A stretch of 64,000 bases of DNA, taken from assembly GCA_022824315.1 (NCBI GenBank), contig JAJEAC010000062.1, positions 27,284 through 91,283 of the forward strand, given 5' to 3'. Numbering within the stretch: the stretch's first letter is position 1; each line of letters begins with the position of its first letter. The DNA is from Silicimonas sp. Lineage in GTDB: Bacteria > Pseudomonadota > Alphaproteobacteria > Rhodobacterales > Rhodobacteraceae. Shown piece by piece: positions 34,384-45,388 of the stretch. Below the pieces are notes generated by a model that was not told the origin of the DNA, made no database searches, and saw only the letters and a program-made list of their open reading frames with translations. The translations under genes and the position numbers were made by a program.

Positions 34384-35622
34384 ATGCCCATTCTCGTCAT
34401 GAAATTCGGTGGCACGTCGGTCGCCTCGCTGGAGCGAATCCGGCATGCCGCAGGTCTCGTGCGCCGCGAGGTCGAGAGCGGGCACGAGGTGATTGTCATC
34501 GTCTCGGCGATGTCCGGAAAGACGAACGAACTGGTCGGCTGGGTCGAACAGACATCGCGCCTCTACGACGCCCGCGAATACGATGCCGTGGTTTCGTCGG
34601 GCGAGCAGGTGACCGCCGGGCTGATGGCGCTGACGCTGCAGGAGATGGAGATTCCGGCGCGGTCCTGGGCCGGCTGGCAGGTGCCCGTGCAGACCGACAG
34701 CGCCCATGCCGCGGCTCGCATCGAGGACATCGGGACCGGGAACATCACGGCCAAGTTCGCCGAGGGCATGAAGGTCGCGGTTGTCGCCGGCTTCCAGGGC
34801 ATCTCTCCCGAAGGACGCGTCACGACGCTCGGTCGCGGCGGCTCGGACACCACCGCGGTCGCGTTTGCAGCCGCGTTCGGAGCCGAGCGCTGCGACATCT
34901 ACACGGATGTCGACGGGGTCTACACGACCGATCCCAGGATCACGTCCAAGGCCCGCAAGCTGGACCGGATCGCGTTCGAGGAAATGCTGGAACTGGCCTC
35001 GCTCGGCGCGCGCGTGCTTCAGACCCGTTCGGTCGAGCTTGCGATGCGCTACAACGTGCGCCTGCGCGTTCTGTCGACGTTCGGGACCGATGACGACAAT
35101 GCTGGCACGCTCGTCTGTGCCGAGGAGGACATCATGGAAAAGAACGTGGTTGCCGGCGTCGCCTTCAGCCGCGACGAGGCGGAAATGACGCTGCTTTCGG
35201 TCGCGGACCGGCCAGGCATTGCCGCCGCGATCTTCGGCCCGCTGGCGACGGCCGGAGTGAACGTGGACATGATCGTCCAGAACATTTCCGAGGAGGGTCG
35301 CACCGACGTGACGTTCTCGCTGCCGGTGAACCAAGTCGCGCGCGCCAAGCGGGCGATGGAAGACGTCAAGTCTTCGGGCGACGTCAACTACGGCCAGCTT
35401 GTGACCGACGAGGACGTGGCCAAGGTTTCCGTCGTGGGAATCGGCATGCGCAGCCATGCCGGCGTTGCGTCACGGATGTTCGCGGCGCTTCGCGACGAGG
35501 GCATCAACATCAAGGTCATCACGACCTCGGAGATCAAGATATCCGTCCTCATCGACCGGAAGTACCTGGAGCTTGCCGTGCAGGCCCTTCACGAGGCGTT
35601 CGAGCTCTCTGACGCCGCATGA
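34384..35622 (+). CDS. lysC: Aspartate kinase
   Basis: A 412-residue enzyme that phosphorylates aspartate, the first step toward lysine, threonine and methionine. Kinase motifs: MKFGGTSVASLERI, VSSGEQVTAGLM, TTLGRGGSDTTAVAFAAA and DVDGVYTTDPRI. Two C-terminal ACT domains (from about residue 265; MTLLSVADRPGIAAAIFGPL, KVSVVGIGMRSHAGVASRMF) imply feedback control by end products. The ATG follows GAGGGA. It is followed after about 200 bases by ptsP, a pairing common in alphaproteobacteria. Confidence 0.96.
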   Translation: MPILVMKFGGTSVASLERIRHAAGLVRREVESGHEVIVIVSAMSGKTNELVGWVEQTSRLYDAREYDAVVSSGEQVTAGLMALTLQEMEIPARSWAGWQVPVQTDSAHAAARIEDIGTGNITAKFAEGMKVAVVAGFQGISPEGRVTTLGRGGSDTTAVAFAAAFGAERCDIYTDVDGVYTTDPRITSKARKLDRIAFEEMLELASLGARVLQTRSVELAMRYNVRLRVLSTFGTDDDNAGTLVCAEEDIMEKNVVAGVAFSRDEAEMTLLSVADRPGIAAAIFGPLATAGVNVDMIVQNISEEGRTDVTFSLPVNQVARAKRAMEDVKSSGDVNYGQLVTDEDVAKVSVVGIGMRSHAGVASRMFAALRDEGINIKVITTSEIKISVLIDRKYLELAVQALHEAFELSDAA

Positions 35623-35823
35623 CCTGACCCGGACGTCGACGCGGCCGCGAAGCGGGCCGAAGCAATCGCGCATCCCGTTGATCCTTGATCGAGGGGACGG
35701 CAGGCCGAACCCGGCCATTGAATGTCCCCGGGACCCCCCGGCATGGTGCCGAGGCAGCAGGTCGACCGTCGCAATTCATTCATGATCGCGACCTGCATTT
35801 GACGTTTTTTTCGCACTGCAACT

Positions 35824-38139
35824 GTGGTCTACTCGCCCAAGGCGGTGCCGGCACCGCCAGAGCAGGACGAAAGCGACGCGATGGAGCAGCAGATCGAAAC
35901 GGGAAGCCGCAAGCTCTTGCGACGCTTGCGGGATTCCCTCGCCGAGGACAGCGCCGGACAGGCGCGGCTCGACCATGTCACCAACATAATCTCCGAGGAA
36001 ATGCGGTCGGAAGTCTGCTCGATCTACCTGTTCCTTGATTCCGACACGCTTGAGCTTTGCGCGTCCAAGGGCCTGAAGAAGGATGCGGTCCACAAGACGC
36101 GGATGCGGCTTGGCGAAGGCCTGGTCGGTCGCGTCGCCCGCGACGGCGTCGTCGTCAACGAGGCCGATGCGCCCTCCGCCAGGGGTTTTCGCTTCATGCC
36201 CGAGACCGGCGAAGAGATCTTCTCCTCCTTCTGCGGCGTGCCGATCCAGCGTCTCGGGGATCGCCTGGGCGTTCTCGTGGTCCAGTCCAGGGAGGCGCGG
36301 GCCTTTTCCGACGACGAGGTATACGCGCTCGAGGTCGTGGCGATGGTCCTCGCCGAAATGACCGAACTCGGCGCGTTCGTGGGCGAAGGCGAGGCGCTTC
36401 GCGCAACTCACACGAGACCTCTGCAATTCCGCGGCCAGATCGGGCAGGAGGGCGTTGCCGAAGGGCATGTCTATCTTCACGAGCCGCGCGTCGTGGTCAC
36501 CAACCCTGTTGCCGATGACCCGGAGAAGGAAACCGATCGGCTTCACGACGCGGTGGATCGGCTGCGCGTATCGGTTGACGGCATGCTGGAAACCGTCGGC
36601 CAGGACGCGGTGGACAAGGACCAGGTCGAAGTGCTGGAGACCTATCGGCTGTTCGCCAACTCGCGATCCTGGCTGAAGCGCATGGAGGCCGACATCGCCG
36701 CCGGGCTCTCCGCCGAAGCGGCTGTCGAGAAGGAGCAGTCCACGGCTCGGCGGCGCCTGGGACGGTCTCCGGACGCCTATCTTCGCGAGCGGCTGCAGGA
36801 TCTCGACGATCTCTCGAACCGGCTCCTGCGCATCCTGACCGGGCAGGGGGGCGACCCGGCAGCCGACATTCCCGACGATGCGGTGCTGGTGGCGCGCAAT
36901 ATCGGGCCGGCCGAACTGCTCGACTACGGGCGCGGCAAGCTCAATGGCATCGTGCTTGAACAAGGCTCGGTCGGCAGCCATGCGGCGATCATCGCGCGGG
37001 CCTGGGTGATTCCCCTGATCGTTCATGCGGGTCGCGACATCACCCTGGAGGCGTTGAACGGCGATCACATCATGATCGACGGGGACCAGGGCCTCGTGCA
37101 TCTCCGGCCCGGCGAGTCCGTGATCACCGCGTTCCGCGACAAGACCGCAATGCAGGCCAAGGCGCAGGAGCGGTACGCGGATCTCAGGGAGCTTCCGGCG
37201 GAGTCGAAGGACGGCATACAGGTCTCGCTCCAAATGAACGCGGGCCTTATCGCCGAACTGCCGTCGCTCATCGGCTCGGGTGCGGAGGGCGTGGGGCTCT
37301 TTCGGACCGAACTGCAGTTTCTTGCACGTTCAAGCGTGCCGAAGCGCGCCGAGCTTGCGGGCATCTATTCCCGCGTGCTGGATTCGGCGAACGGCAAGCG
37401 CGTCGTGTTCCGCACGCTCGACATCGGCTCCGACAAGATGCTGCCCTACATGAAGCGCGAGGATGAGCCGAATCCGGCGCTTGGCTGGCGCGCGATCCGG
37501 GTCGCGCTTGACAGGGTGGGCGTGATGCGGATGCAGCTTCAGGCCCTGATCCGTGCGGCGAACGGGCGGCCGCTGACAGTGATGTTCCCCTTCATCGCGC
37601 AGCTCGAAGAATTCATGGCCGCGCGCCAGCATGTCCTTGACGAAGTCGAGCGCGAACGCAAGCTTGGTCACGCTCTGCCCGAGAAGCTCGAGATCGGGGC
37701 AATGCTGGAGACGCCGTCCCTTGCCTTCGCGCCGCGAAAGCTGTTCGAGGTCGCCGACTTCATTTCCATCGGCGGCAACGACCTGAAGCAGTTCTTCTTT
37801 GCGGCCGATCGCGAGAACGAACGTGTCCGCAAGCGTTACGACACGCTGAACGTCAGCTACCTGAGCTTCATCGAGCACATCACGCGCCGCTGCGACGAAA
37901 CGGACACGCCGGTCAGCTTTTGCGGCGAGGATGCAGGCCGCCCGGTCGACGCACTGTGCTTTGCCGCGATGGGTCTTCGGGCGCTGTCGATGCGTCCGGC
38001 CTCGATCGGACCGGTCAAGCACCTGATTCGGCGTGTCGATCTCTCCGAGGCGCGCGAGGTCATCGACCGGGCGCGGGACAGCGGGGACCAGTCCGTCAGG
38101 GGCCATGTCATGGAGTGGCTCAAGACCGTCGGGAACTGA
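35824..38139 (+). CDS. ptsP: Phosphoenolpyruvate-protein phosphotransferase, nitrogen PTS (EI-Ntr)
   Basis: A 771-residue enzyme I of the nitrogen-related PTS; it takes phosphate from PEP and passes it to NPr. It has an N-terminal GAF domain (about 30-180, SEEMRSEVCSIYLFLDSDTL), the PEP-utilising swivel domain with the active His in GSVGSHAAIIARA (about residue 386), and the PEP-binding barrel with VGLFRTELQFLARS and ISIGGNDLKQFFF. The GTG at 35824 or the ATG at 35881 could be the start; neither has a strong ribosome-binding site. Confidence 0.93.
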   Translation: MVYSPKAVPAPPEQDESDAMEQQIETGSRKLLRRLRDSLAEDSAGQARLDHVTNIISEEMRSEVCSIYLFLDSDTLELCASKGLKKDAVHKTRMRLGEGLVGRVARDGVVVNEADAPSARGFRFMPETGEEIFSSFCGVPIQRLGDRLGVLVVQSREARAFSDDEVYALEVVAMVLAEMTELGAFVGEGEALRATHTRPLQFRGQIGQEGVAEGHVYLHEPRVVVTNPVADDPEKETDRLHDAVDRLRVSVDGMLETVGQDAVDKDQVEVLETYRLFANSRSWLKRMEADIAAGLSAEAAVEKEQSTARRRLGRSPDAYLRERLQDLDDLSNRLLRILTGQGGDPAADIPDDAVLVARNIGPAELLDYGRGKLNGIVLEQGSVGSHAAIIARAWVIPLIVHAGRDITLEALNGDHIMIDGDQGLVHLRPGESVITAFRDKTAMQAKAQERYADLRELPAESKDGIQVSLQMNAGLIAELPSLIGSGAEGVGLFRTELQFLARSSVPKRAELAGIYSRVLDSANGKRVVFRTLDIGSDKMLPYMKREDEPNPALGWRAIRVALDRVGVMRMQLQALIRAANGRPLTVMFPFIAQLEEFMAARQHVLDEVERERKLGHALPEKLEIGAMLETPSLAFAPRKLFEVADFISIGGNDLKQFFFAADRENERVRKRYDTLNVSYLSFIEHITRRCDETDTPVSFCGEDAGRPVDALCFAAMGLRALSMRPASIGPVKHLIRRVDLSEAREVIDRARDSGDQSVRGHVMEWLKTVGN

Positions 38140-38299
38140 GGCCAGGCGCGCGCCCGTACGCGGCGCGGGATGCCCGTGCGTTCCGCAGACGACGATTCCC
38201 GCCATCCGCAGCGGCAATGTCGCCGCGATCGTCCTGCCGATGCTTGAAGGAGGGCTGCAGGATGCCCGATCCCCAGCAAGCGGTGACGGCGGCCTTCGG

Positions 38300-39688
38300 T
38301 CAGACGTGAATGGGTCCGTCCCCGCAGGCCAGCGCCGCCTCCCTGACCGCCTCGGAGAAGGTCGGGTGCGCATGACAGGTGCGCGCCACGTCCTCTGCCG
38401 CCGCACCGAATTCCATCGCCACGCAGATTTCGTGGATCAGGTCTCCCGCCATCGGCCCGATGATGTGAGCGCCGAGGATCCTGTCGGTCTCGCTGTCCGC
38501 GAGGAGCTTCACGAACCCGTCGGCGGCGAAATTCGCCTTGGCGCGCCCGTTGCCCATGAAGGGGAACTTGCCGACCTTGAACGACCGTCCGGCCTCCTTG
38601 AGCTGCTCTTCGGTCTGCCCGACGCTGGCGACTTCCGGATGCGTGTAGATCACGGACGGAATGACGTCGTAGTTCACGTGACCCGCCTGGCCCGCGATGC
38701 ATTCGGCCACCGCCATGCCCTCGTCCTCCGCCTTGTGCGCCAGCATGGGGCCGTCCGTGGCGTCGCCGATCGCCCAGATGCCGTCGACGCCGGTCTTGCC
38801 GCGACCGTCGGTGCGGACCTGGCCGGGATCGGCGGTCTCGATTCCGAGTGAGTCGAGACCGAGGCCCTCCGTGAAGGGCCGTCGCCCGGTCGCGACCAGG
38901 ACGACATCGGCGCCGAGCACGTGTTCGCTGTCGTCCTTGCGCAGTCGATAGGTCACCTTGGCCTTGGTCTTCGTCGCCTCGACCTTCTGCACGGCGGCGC
39001 CCATCACGAATGCGAGCCCCTGCTTCTTGAGGGTCCTCTGGAATGTCTTCTGGATCTCGCCGTCCATCCCCGGCGTGACGGCGTTCAGGAATTCGACGAC
39101 CGTCACCTCCGTGCCCAGCCGGTTGTAGACCGAGCCAAGTTCCAGCCCGATCACGCCTGCGCCGATAACGACCATCCTCTTCGGGATCTTCGGCAGCTCC
39201 AGTGCGCCGGTCGACGTCACGACGACCTTCTCGTCGATGTCCACGCCGGGCAGCGAGGATGCCTCCGATCCCGTCGCGATGACGATGTCACACGCGTCAT
39301 GAACGGTCTCGCCGACCTTGACCTTGCCGGCCTCGGGAATGCTTGCCCAGCCCTTCAGCCAGTCGACCCCGTTCTTCTTCAACAGGAATTCGATTCCCTT
39401 GGTGTTCGCGCCGATCGTGTCCTGCTTGTAGCCAAGCATCGCCTTCCAGTCGACGCTCGGCCTTGACGTCTTGACGCCCATCTTGGCGAAGTTCTCTTCG
39501 GCTTCATGCAGCATGCCGGTGGCGTGAAGCAGCGCTTTCGACGGGATGCATCCAACGTTCAGGCAGGTGCCTCCCAGCGTCTCCCTGCCTTCGACGCATG
39601 CGGTCCTGAGACCCAGCTGGGCGCAGCGGATCGCGCAGACATATCCGCCGGGCCCGCTGCCTATCACGATAACGTCATAACTGGCCAT
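38300..39688 (-). CDS. lpdA: Dihydrolipoyl dehydrogenase (E3)
   Basis: A 462-residue FAD disulfide oxidoreductase that reoxidises lipoyl groups of the 2-oxoglutarate dehydrogenase complex. Motifs: [20 protein letters not shown], the redox pair in [16 protein letters not shown] site [20 protein letters not shown], and the C-terminal His/Glu in [14 protein letters not shown]. The ATG at 39688 has GGAGCC upstream; an ATG four codons earlier is also possible. It is the last gene of the suc group. Confidence 0.95.
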   Translation of the reverse strand: MASYDVIVIGSGPGGYVCAIRCAQLGLRTACVEGRETLGGTCLNVGCIPSKALLHATGMLHEAEENFAKMGVKTSRPSVDWKAMLGYKQDTIGANTKGIEFLLKKNGVDWLKGWASIPEAGKVKVGETVHDACDIVIATGSEASSLPGVDIDEKVVVTSTGALELPKIPKRMVVIGAGVIGLELGSVYNRLGTEVTVVEFLNAVTPGMDGEIQKTFQRTLKKQGLAFVMGAAVQKVEATKTKAKVTYRLRKDDSEHVLGADVVLVATGRRPFTEGLGLDSLGIETADPGQVRTDGRGKTGVDGIWAIGDATDGPMLAHKAEDEGMAVAECIAGQAGHVNYDVIPSVIYTHPEVASVGQTEEQLKEAGRSFKVGKFPFMGNGRAKANFAADGFVKLLADSETDRILGAHIIGPMAGDLIHEICVAMEFGAAAEDVARTCHAHPTFSEAVREAALACGDGPIHV

Positions 39689-39765
39689 GTCAGGCTCCAT
39701 TCTCTGGGCGTCGCTCCGGTGCCGCCGAACCGGAGGCGCGGCACGTCTTCAAGCGGGCGGGTTGG

Positions 39766-41286
39766 TCAAAGGTCCATCAGGAGGCGTCGCGGATCCTCGA
39801 GCGCCTCCTTCACGCGCACGAGGAACGTGACCGCGCCCTTTCCGTCCACGATCCGGTGATCGTAGGACAGGGCGAGATACATCATCGGGCGAACGACGAC
39901 TTCGCCCTTTGCCGCGACGGGGCGTTCCTGGATCTTGTGCATGCCAAGGATGCCGGATTGCGGCGGGTTCAGGATCGGCGAGCTCATCAGCGAGCCGTAG
40001 ACGCCGCCGTTCGAGATCGTGAAGGTTCCGCCCTGCATTTCCGCCATCGAGAGCTTGCCGTCACGAGCCCGCGCGCCAAGTTCGTTGATCCGCTTCTCGA
40101 TGCCGGCGAAGCTCATCCGGTCGGCGTCGCGCACGACCGGCACGACGAGGCCGGTGGGCGTGCCGACGGCGATGCCCATGTGCACGAAACTCTTGTAGAC
40201 GATGTCGGTCCCGTCGATCTCCGCGTTGACTTCCGGAACCTCCGCCAGGGCGTGACAGCACGCCTTCGTGAAGAAGGACATGAAGCCGAGCTTCACGCCG
40301 TGCTTCCTTTCGAAGAGGTCCTTGTACTCCTGCCGGAGCCCCATCACCGCAGACATGTCGACCTCGTTGTAGGTGGTCAGCACGGCGGCCGTGTTCTGGG
40401 CGTCCTTCAGCCGACGCGCGATGGTCTGGCGCAAGCGCGTCATCTTGACGCGCTCTTCCCGCGCCGCGTCCTCGACGGCGACCGGCGCCCGCGCCTCCCG
40501 GGCCGGAGCGTCCGGCTGCGCGGGTGCGGAGATCGCTTTCAGCACGTCTTCCTTCATCACCCGTCCGTCCCGTCCGGTGCCGGAGACCTGGTCGGACGAA
40601 AGGCCCGCTTCGTCCATCATCTTCCTGGCGGAGGGAGCGTCGTCGCCTTTCCGTTCCGCCGCCGGCGCCGCACCGGTGTCCTCTGCCGCAGGCCTGGCGG
40701 CGGGCGCGGGCGTCGCGGCACCTTCGCCGGCCGCCATCACGGCGAGCTTGCCGCCGGCCTCGACGGTTTCGCCTTCGCCCTTCAGGACGTCCGCCAGGAT
40801 TCCCGCGACCGGGGCGGGAACCTCGACCGAGACCTTGTCGGTCTCCAGTTCGCAGAGCATCTCGTCGGCGGCGACCGCGTCCCCCGGCGACTTGAACCAG
40901 GTCGACACCGTCGCCTCGCTAACGCTTTCGCCCAGGGCGGGCACCAGGACGTCGACAGTGTGCCCGTCTACCTTGGCTTCGCCTGCCGGAGGTGCGCTCG
41001 TTGCGGCGGCCGCCGCATAGGGCCCGTCGGATGCAGGCGCCGCGCCGTCGGCTGCGCTCAGGGTTGCGAGCAGCGCGTCGGGCGCGACCGTCGCGCCTTC
41101 CGCCGCCACGATCTCCGACAGCTTGCCCGCCGCCGGTGACGGAACTTCGACGGTCACCTTGTCGGTTTCCAGCTCGCAGAGCATTTCGTCCACCGACACC
41201 AGGTCGCCCTGCTGCTTGAACCAGGTGGCGACAGTGGCTTCGGTCACGCTTTCGCCCAGGGCGGGCACTCGAACTTCAGTTGACAT
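39766..41286 (-). CDS. sucB: Dihydrolipoamide succinyltransferase (E2) with two lipoyl domains
   Basis: A 506-residue core subunit of the 2-oxoglutarate dehydrogenase complex. Two lipoyl domains occur, each with the modified Lys in [12 protein letters not shown] (about residue 43) and [12 protein letters not shown] (about 155), joined by Ala/Pro-rich linkers. A peripheral-subunit-binding domain ([20 protein letters not shown]) precedes the catalytic domain, which ends with [18 protein letters not shown]. Two lipoyl domains are known in Rhodobacterales SucB. It starts three bases after the sucA stop. Confidence 0.95.
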   Translation of the reverse strand: MSTEVRVPALGESVTEATVATWFKQQGDLVSVDEMLCELETDKVTVEVPSPAAGKLSEIVAAEGATVAPDALLATLSAADGAAPASDGPYAAAAATSAPPAGEAKVDGHTVDVLVPALGESVSEATVSTWFKSPGDAVAADEMLCELETDKVSVEVPAPVAGILADVLKGEGETVEAGGKLAVMAAGEGAATPAPAARPAAEDTGAAPAAERKGDDAPSARKMMDEAGLSSDQVSGTGRDGRVMKEDVLKAISAPAQPDAPAREARAPVAVEDAAREERVKMTRLRQTIARRLKDAQNTAAVLTTYNEVDMSAVMGLRQEYKDLFERKHGVKLGFMSFFTKACCHALAEVPEVNAEIDGTDIVYKSFVHMGIAVGTPTGLVVPVVRDADRMSFAGIEKRINELGARARDGKLSMAEMQGGTFTISNGGVYGSLMSSPILNPPQSGILGMHKIQERPVAAKGEVVVRPMMYLALSYDHRIVDGKGAVTFLVRVKEALEDPRRLLMDL

Positions 41287-41289
41287 GAT

Positions 41290-44253
41290 CTAGCTTCCCA
41301 TCGTCAGCGCGTCGTCCACGAGCGCCTCTTGTTGCGATTTGTGAGAGGATGCGAGGCCCGCCGCCGTTGACGCGCTGGCGGCGCGGCCGAAGTATTTCGG
41401 CCGCGTGGCCCTTGCGTTGATGCGCGTCAGCACCCACTCGATGTTCGGCTCCATGTAGGTCCATGCACCCTGGTTCTTGGGCTCCTCCTGGCACCAGACG
41501 ATTTCCGCGTTCGGGAACCGTTTCAGCTCCTTGACGGACGCCTGGGCGGGGAACGGATAGAACTGCTCGAATCGCAGGAGGTAGATGTCGTCGATGCCGC
41601 GTGCATCACGCTCCTCAAGGAGATCGAAATAGACCTTGCCGGAGCACATCACGACGCGCCGGATCTTCTTGTCCGGCACGAGCGTCGTGTCGGAACGGCC
41701 CTTTTCGGCATCGTCCCAGAGCACGCGGTGGAAGCTCGACCCGGTGACGAAGCCCGCAGCATCGCTGACGGCCATCTTGTGGCGCAGGAGCGACTTCGGC
41801 GTCATCAGCACGAGCGGCTTGCGGAAGGAGCGGTGCATCTGGCGCCGGAGAATGTGGAAATAGTTTGCCGGCGTCGTGCAGTTGGCGACGATCCAGTTTT
41901 CCTCGGCGCACATCTGCAGGAACCGTTCGAGCCGGGCGCTGGAATGCTCCGGGCCCTGGCCTTCGAAGCCGTGCGGCAGCAGGAGGACGAGGCCGCTCAT
42001 CCTGAGCCATTTCCGCTCGCCGGACGACACGAACTGGTCGAACATGATCTGCGCGCCGTTGGCGAAGTCGCCGAATTGCGCTTCCCAGAGCACCAGCGAG
42101 CTCGGTTCGGCAAGCGAGTAGCCGTATTCGAACCCGCAGACGGCGTATTCCGAGAGCATCGAATCGATCACCTCATACTGCGCCTGCCCCTTGCGGATGC
42201 TGTTCAGCGGGTAGTACCGGGCCTCGGTCTCCTGGTTGACCAAGCCGGAATGACGCTGGCTGAACGTGCCGCGCGTTGAGTCCTGGCCCGAGAGCCGGAC
42301 CGGGAAGCCCTCCGTCAGGAGCGACCCGAAGGCCAGCGCCTCCGCCGTGGCCCAGTCGAAACCCTCGCCGGTCTTGAACATCTCGCGCCTGGTGTCCAGC
42401 AGCCGGTCGACCGTCCGGTGAAGCGGGAAGTCCTTTGGCGCGGTTGTCAGCGCGCGCCCGATCTCCGTCATCGCGGATTTCGTTATCGCGGTCTTGCCTC
42501 GCTGGTACCTCTTGCCTTCCTTGTCGAGATGGCTCCAACGCCCGTCCAGCCAATCGGCCTTGTTCGGCCGGTAGGCCTTGCCGGCCTCGAACTCCTCGTT
42601 CAGGCGTGCCTGGAAAGCCGCCTTCATGTCCTCGATCTCGCCCTCGGGAATGAGGCCGTCCTGCACGAGGCGATCCGTGTACAGCGACAGCGTCGTCTTG
42701 TGGCTCTTGATCCGCTTGTACATGATCGGGTTGGTGAACATCGGCTCGTCGCCTTCGTTGTGTCCGAAGCGGCGATAGCAGAACATGTCGATCACCACGT
42801 CCTTGCCGAACTTCTGGCGGAACTCGGTCGCGACCCGGGCCGCGTGAACGACCGCTTCCGGGTCGTCGCCGTTGACGTGGAATATCGGTGCCTCGACCAT
42901 GAGCGCGATGTCGGTGGGATAGGGGCTTGAGCGGCTGAAGTGCGGCGCTGTCGTGAAGCCGATTTGGTTGTTCACGATGATGTGGATCGTCCCCCCGGTC
43001 TTGTGGCCCCTGAGGCCCGAGAGGCCGAAGCATTCCGCAACGACGCCCTGTCCGGCGAAGGCGGCGTCCCCGTGGAGGAGGATCGACAGGACCTTCGTGC
43101 GCCCGATGTCGTTGATCTGGTCCTGCTTGGCGCGCACCTTGCCGAGCACGACCGGGTTCACGGCCTCGAGGTGGCTCGGGTTGGCGGTCAGGCTCAGATG
43201 CACCGTGTTGCCGTCGAACTCCCGGTCCGAGGACGCGCCGAGGTGGTACTTGACGTCGCCGGAGCCGTCGACTTCGTCAGGCTTGAAGCTGCCGCCCTGG
43301 AACTCGTTGAAGATCGCCCGGAACGGCTTGCCCATCACGTTCGCCAGAACGCTCAGCCGACCCCTGTGCGGCATGCCGATGACGATCTCCTCGACACCGA
43401 GGGCGCCGCCCCGCTTGATGACCTGCTCCATTGCGGGGATCAGGCTTTCGCCGCCGTCAAGGCCGAACCGCTTGGTGCCGGTGTACTTGACATGCAGGAA
43501 CTTCTCGAACCCTTCGGCTTCCACGAGCTTGTTCAGGATCGCCTTCCTGCCGGTCTGGGTGAAGGCGATTTCCTTGCCAAGGCCCTCGATCCGTTCCTTG
43601 AGCCAGGACGCCTGCCCGGGATCGGAGATGTGCATGTACTGCAGGGCGAAGGTGCCGCAATAGGTCCGTTTCACGAGCGCGACAATCTCGCGTATCGAGG
43701 CCGTTTCCAGGCCGAGGACGTTGTCGATGAAGATCTGCCGGTTCATGTCGTCGTTGGTGAAGCCGTAGGACCTGGGATCGAGCTCCGGGTGGGGTACCTC
43801 GTCGCGCATGCCGAGGGGATCAAGGTTCGCGACGAGATGGCCCCGGATCCGGTAGGCCCGGATCAGCATGAGCGCACGAACCGAATCGAGCACTGCGCGG
43901 CGCACCTGTTCGTCCGAGAGCCTGATGCCGGCTTCCGCGGCCTTGGCCGCGATCCTGTCTCCGGCCTGCTTCTGCGCGGCGGGGCCGAGATCGCCCCATT
44001 GCCCGTCGAGCGCGGCCGTCAGTTCGTCGCAGGGCGCGGGCGGCCAGTCGGACCGGGCCCAGCTCGGTCCCGCCGCCTCGGCCCGCGCGTCCGCCTCGGC
44101 ATCGCCGAGCTCGCGGAAGAACTGGCGCCAGCCCTCGTCCACCGCGTCCGGATTTCCGGCATAGCGGGCATGCAGCTGTTCGACATATGCGGCGTTATGG
44201 CCTTGGAGAAAGCTGGACGCCTTGAAGATGTCATTCGGGGATTGCTCGGTCAT
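41290..44253 (-). CDS. sucA: 2-Oxoglutarate dehydrogenase E1 component
   Basis: A 987-residue thiamine-diphosphate enzyme that decarboxylates 2-oxoglutarate. Landmarks: N-terminal MTEQSPNDIFKASSFLQGHN with an E2-contact segment, GMPHRGRLSVLANVMGKPFR, the ThDP motif region HGDAAFAGQGVVAECFGLS, IIVNNQIGFTT, and the late LPHGFEGQGPEHSSARLERF. The length is normal. An ATG with GGAGG just upstream begins it. It is read after sucD across a 171-base gap in which no other gene was seen. Confidence 0.96.
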   Translation of the reverse strand: MTEQSPNDIFKASSFLQGHNAAYVEQLHARYAGNPDAVDEGWRQFFRELGDAEADARAEAAGPSWARSDWPPAPCDELTAALDGQWGDLGPAAQKQAGDRIAAKAAEAGIRLSDEQVRRAVLDSVRALMLIRAYRIRGHLVANLDPLGMRDEVPHPELDPRSYGFTNDDMNRQIFIDNVLGLETASIREIVALVKRTYCGTFALQYMHISDPGQASWLKERIEGLGKEIAFTQTGRKAILNKLVEAEGFEKFLHVKYTGTKRFGLDGGESLIPAMEQVIKRGGALGVEEIVIGMPHRGRLSVLANVMGKPFRAIFNEFQGGSFKPDEVDGSGDVKYHLGASSDREFDGNTVHLSLTANPSHLEAVNPVVLGKVRAKQDQINDIGRTKVLSILLHGDAAFAGQGVVAECFGLSGLRGHKTGGTIHIIVNNQIGFTTAPHFSRSSPYPTDIALMVEAPIFHVNGDDPEAVVHAARVATEFRQKFGKDVVIDMFCYRRFGHNEGDEPMFTNPIMYKRIKSHKTTLSLYTDRLVQDGLIPEGEIEDMKAAFQARLNEEFEAGKAYRPNKADWLDGRWSHLDKEGKRYQRGKTAITKSAMTEIGRALTTAPKDFPLHRTVDRLLDTRREMFKTGEGFDWATAEALAFGSLLTEGFPVRLSGQDSTRGTFSQRHSGLVNQETEARYYPLNSIRKGQAQYEVIDSMLSEYAVCGFEYGYSLAEPSSLVLWEAQFGDFANGAQIMFDQFVSSGERKWLRMSGLVLLLPHGFEGQGPEHSSARLERFLQMCAEENWIVANCTTPANYFHILRRQMHRSFRKPLVLMTPKSLLRHKMAVSDAAGFVTGSSFHRVLWDDAEKGRSDTTLVPDKKIRRVVMCSGKVYFDLLEERDARGIDDIYLLRFEQFYPFPAQASVKELKRFPNAEIVWCQEEPKNQGAWTYMEPNIEWVLTRINARATRPKYFGRAASASTAAGLASSHKSQQEALVDDALTMGS

Positions 44254-44424
44254 GGCACACCTCCAGTTCGGATGTGAAGCTTCGGGCGGAATACGATGTT
44301 CGGGCGGGGCATCGGGCCGGTCGTGGCAGAAGGCCCTTGGGCGCCGGGCGAACCGACATCGCGCCGCCCGAGAGGCAGGGTGCGGTGCAGCAGGGCCGGG
44401 AACCTCGTGCCGCGTTCCATGGCT

Positions 44425-45306
44425 CTACCCGATCGCTTCCAGCATGGCCTCGCCGAGGCCGGACGGGCTGTCCGCTACGACGATGCCGGCAGACCGCATG
44501 GCCTCGATCTTGTCGTCCGCGCCGCCCTTGCCGCCGGCAACGATGGCGCCGGCGTGCCCCATGCGGCGGCCCGGAGGGGCGGTCCTGCCGGCGATGAACC
44601 CTGCGACGGGCTTCGCGCGGCCCCGCTTCGCCTCGTCCTTGAGGAACTGGGCCGCGTCCTCTTCGGCGCTGCCGCCGATTTCGCCGATCATCATGATCGA
44701 CCGGGTCTCCTCGTCGGCCAGAAACCATTCCAGCACGTCGACATGCTCGGTTCCCTTGATCGGGTCGCCGCCGATGCCGACGCAGGTGGACTGGCCCAAG
44801 CCGACATCCGTGGTCTGCTTCACGGCCTCGTATGTCAGCGTGCCGGACCGGGACACCACGCCCACCGAGCCCTTCTTGTGGATGTGGCCCGGCATGATGC
44901 CGATCTTGCATTCCTCGGGGGTGATCACGCCGGGGCAGTTCGGGCCGACGAGCACGGAGGTGCTGTCCTCCAGGGCGCGCTTCACCCTCAGCATGTCGAG
45001 CACGGGGATTCCCTCGGTGATCGCCACGATCACTTCCATGCCCGCGTCGACGGCCTCGAGAATGCCGTCCGCGGCGAAGGGCGGCGGCACGTAGATCGCC
45101 GTCGCGTTGGCGCCGGTCGCGGCGCGCGCCTCGTGAACCGAGTCGAAGACCGGCAGGCCGATATGCTCCTGGCCTCCCTTGCCGGGGGTCACGCCGCCCA
45201 CCATCTTCGTGCCGTAGTCAATCGCCTGCTGCGAGTGAAACGTTCCCTGGCTGCCGGTCAGGCCCTGGCAGATCACCTTGGTGTTCCTGTCGATAAGTAC
45301 CGCCAC
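44425..45306 (-). CDS. sucD: Succinyl-CoA synthetase alpha subunit
   Basis: A 293-residue subunit that binds CoA and carries the phosphohistidine. Motifs: [53 protein letters not shown], and the active His in [17 protein letters not shown]. The GTG start is taken since it gives the family N-terminus (usually [15 protein letters not shown]); 27 upstream codons are discarded. Its start is 82 bases beyond the sucC stop on the same strand. Confidence 0.95.
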   Translation of the reverse strand: MAVLIDRNTKVICQGLTGSQGTFHSQQAIDYGTKMVGGVTPGKGGQEHIGLPVFDSVHEARAATGANATAIYVPPPFAADGILEAVDAGMEVIVAITEGIPVLDMLRVKRALEDSTSVLVGPNCPGVITPEECKIGIMPGHIHKKGSVGVVSRSGTLTYEAVKQTTDVGLGQSTCVGIGGDPIKGTEHVDVLEWFLADEETRSIMMIGEIGGSAEEDAAQFLKDEAKRGRAKPVAGFIAGRTAPPGRRMGHAGAIVAGGKGGADDKIEAMRSAGIVVADSPSGLGEAMLEAIG

Positions 45307-45388
45307 TACACTGTCCCATTCAAACCCGGCTCGTTCCTCTTGCGGAAGCGGGCCCCCGGGAATTCCGGCCCGCCGCCTTGATCGCATG

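Noticed and set aside
38140..38299. Bidirectional terminator between ptsP and lpdA
   Set aside because: The gap contains GC-rich inverted segments but no hairpin followed by a T-run on either strand.
44254..44424. Small gene between sucA and sucD
   Set aside because: Frames here are continuations or shadows of sucD with no own start signal or family resemblance.
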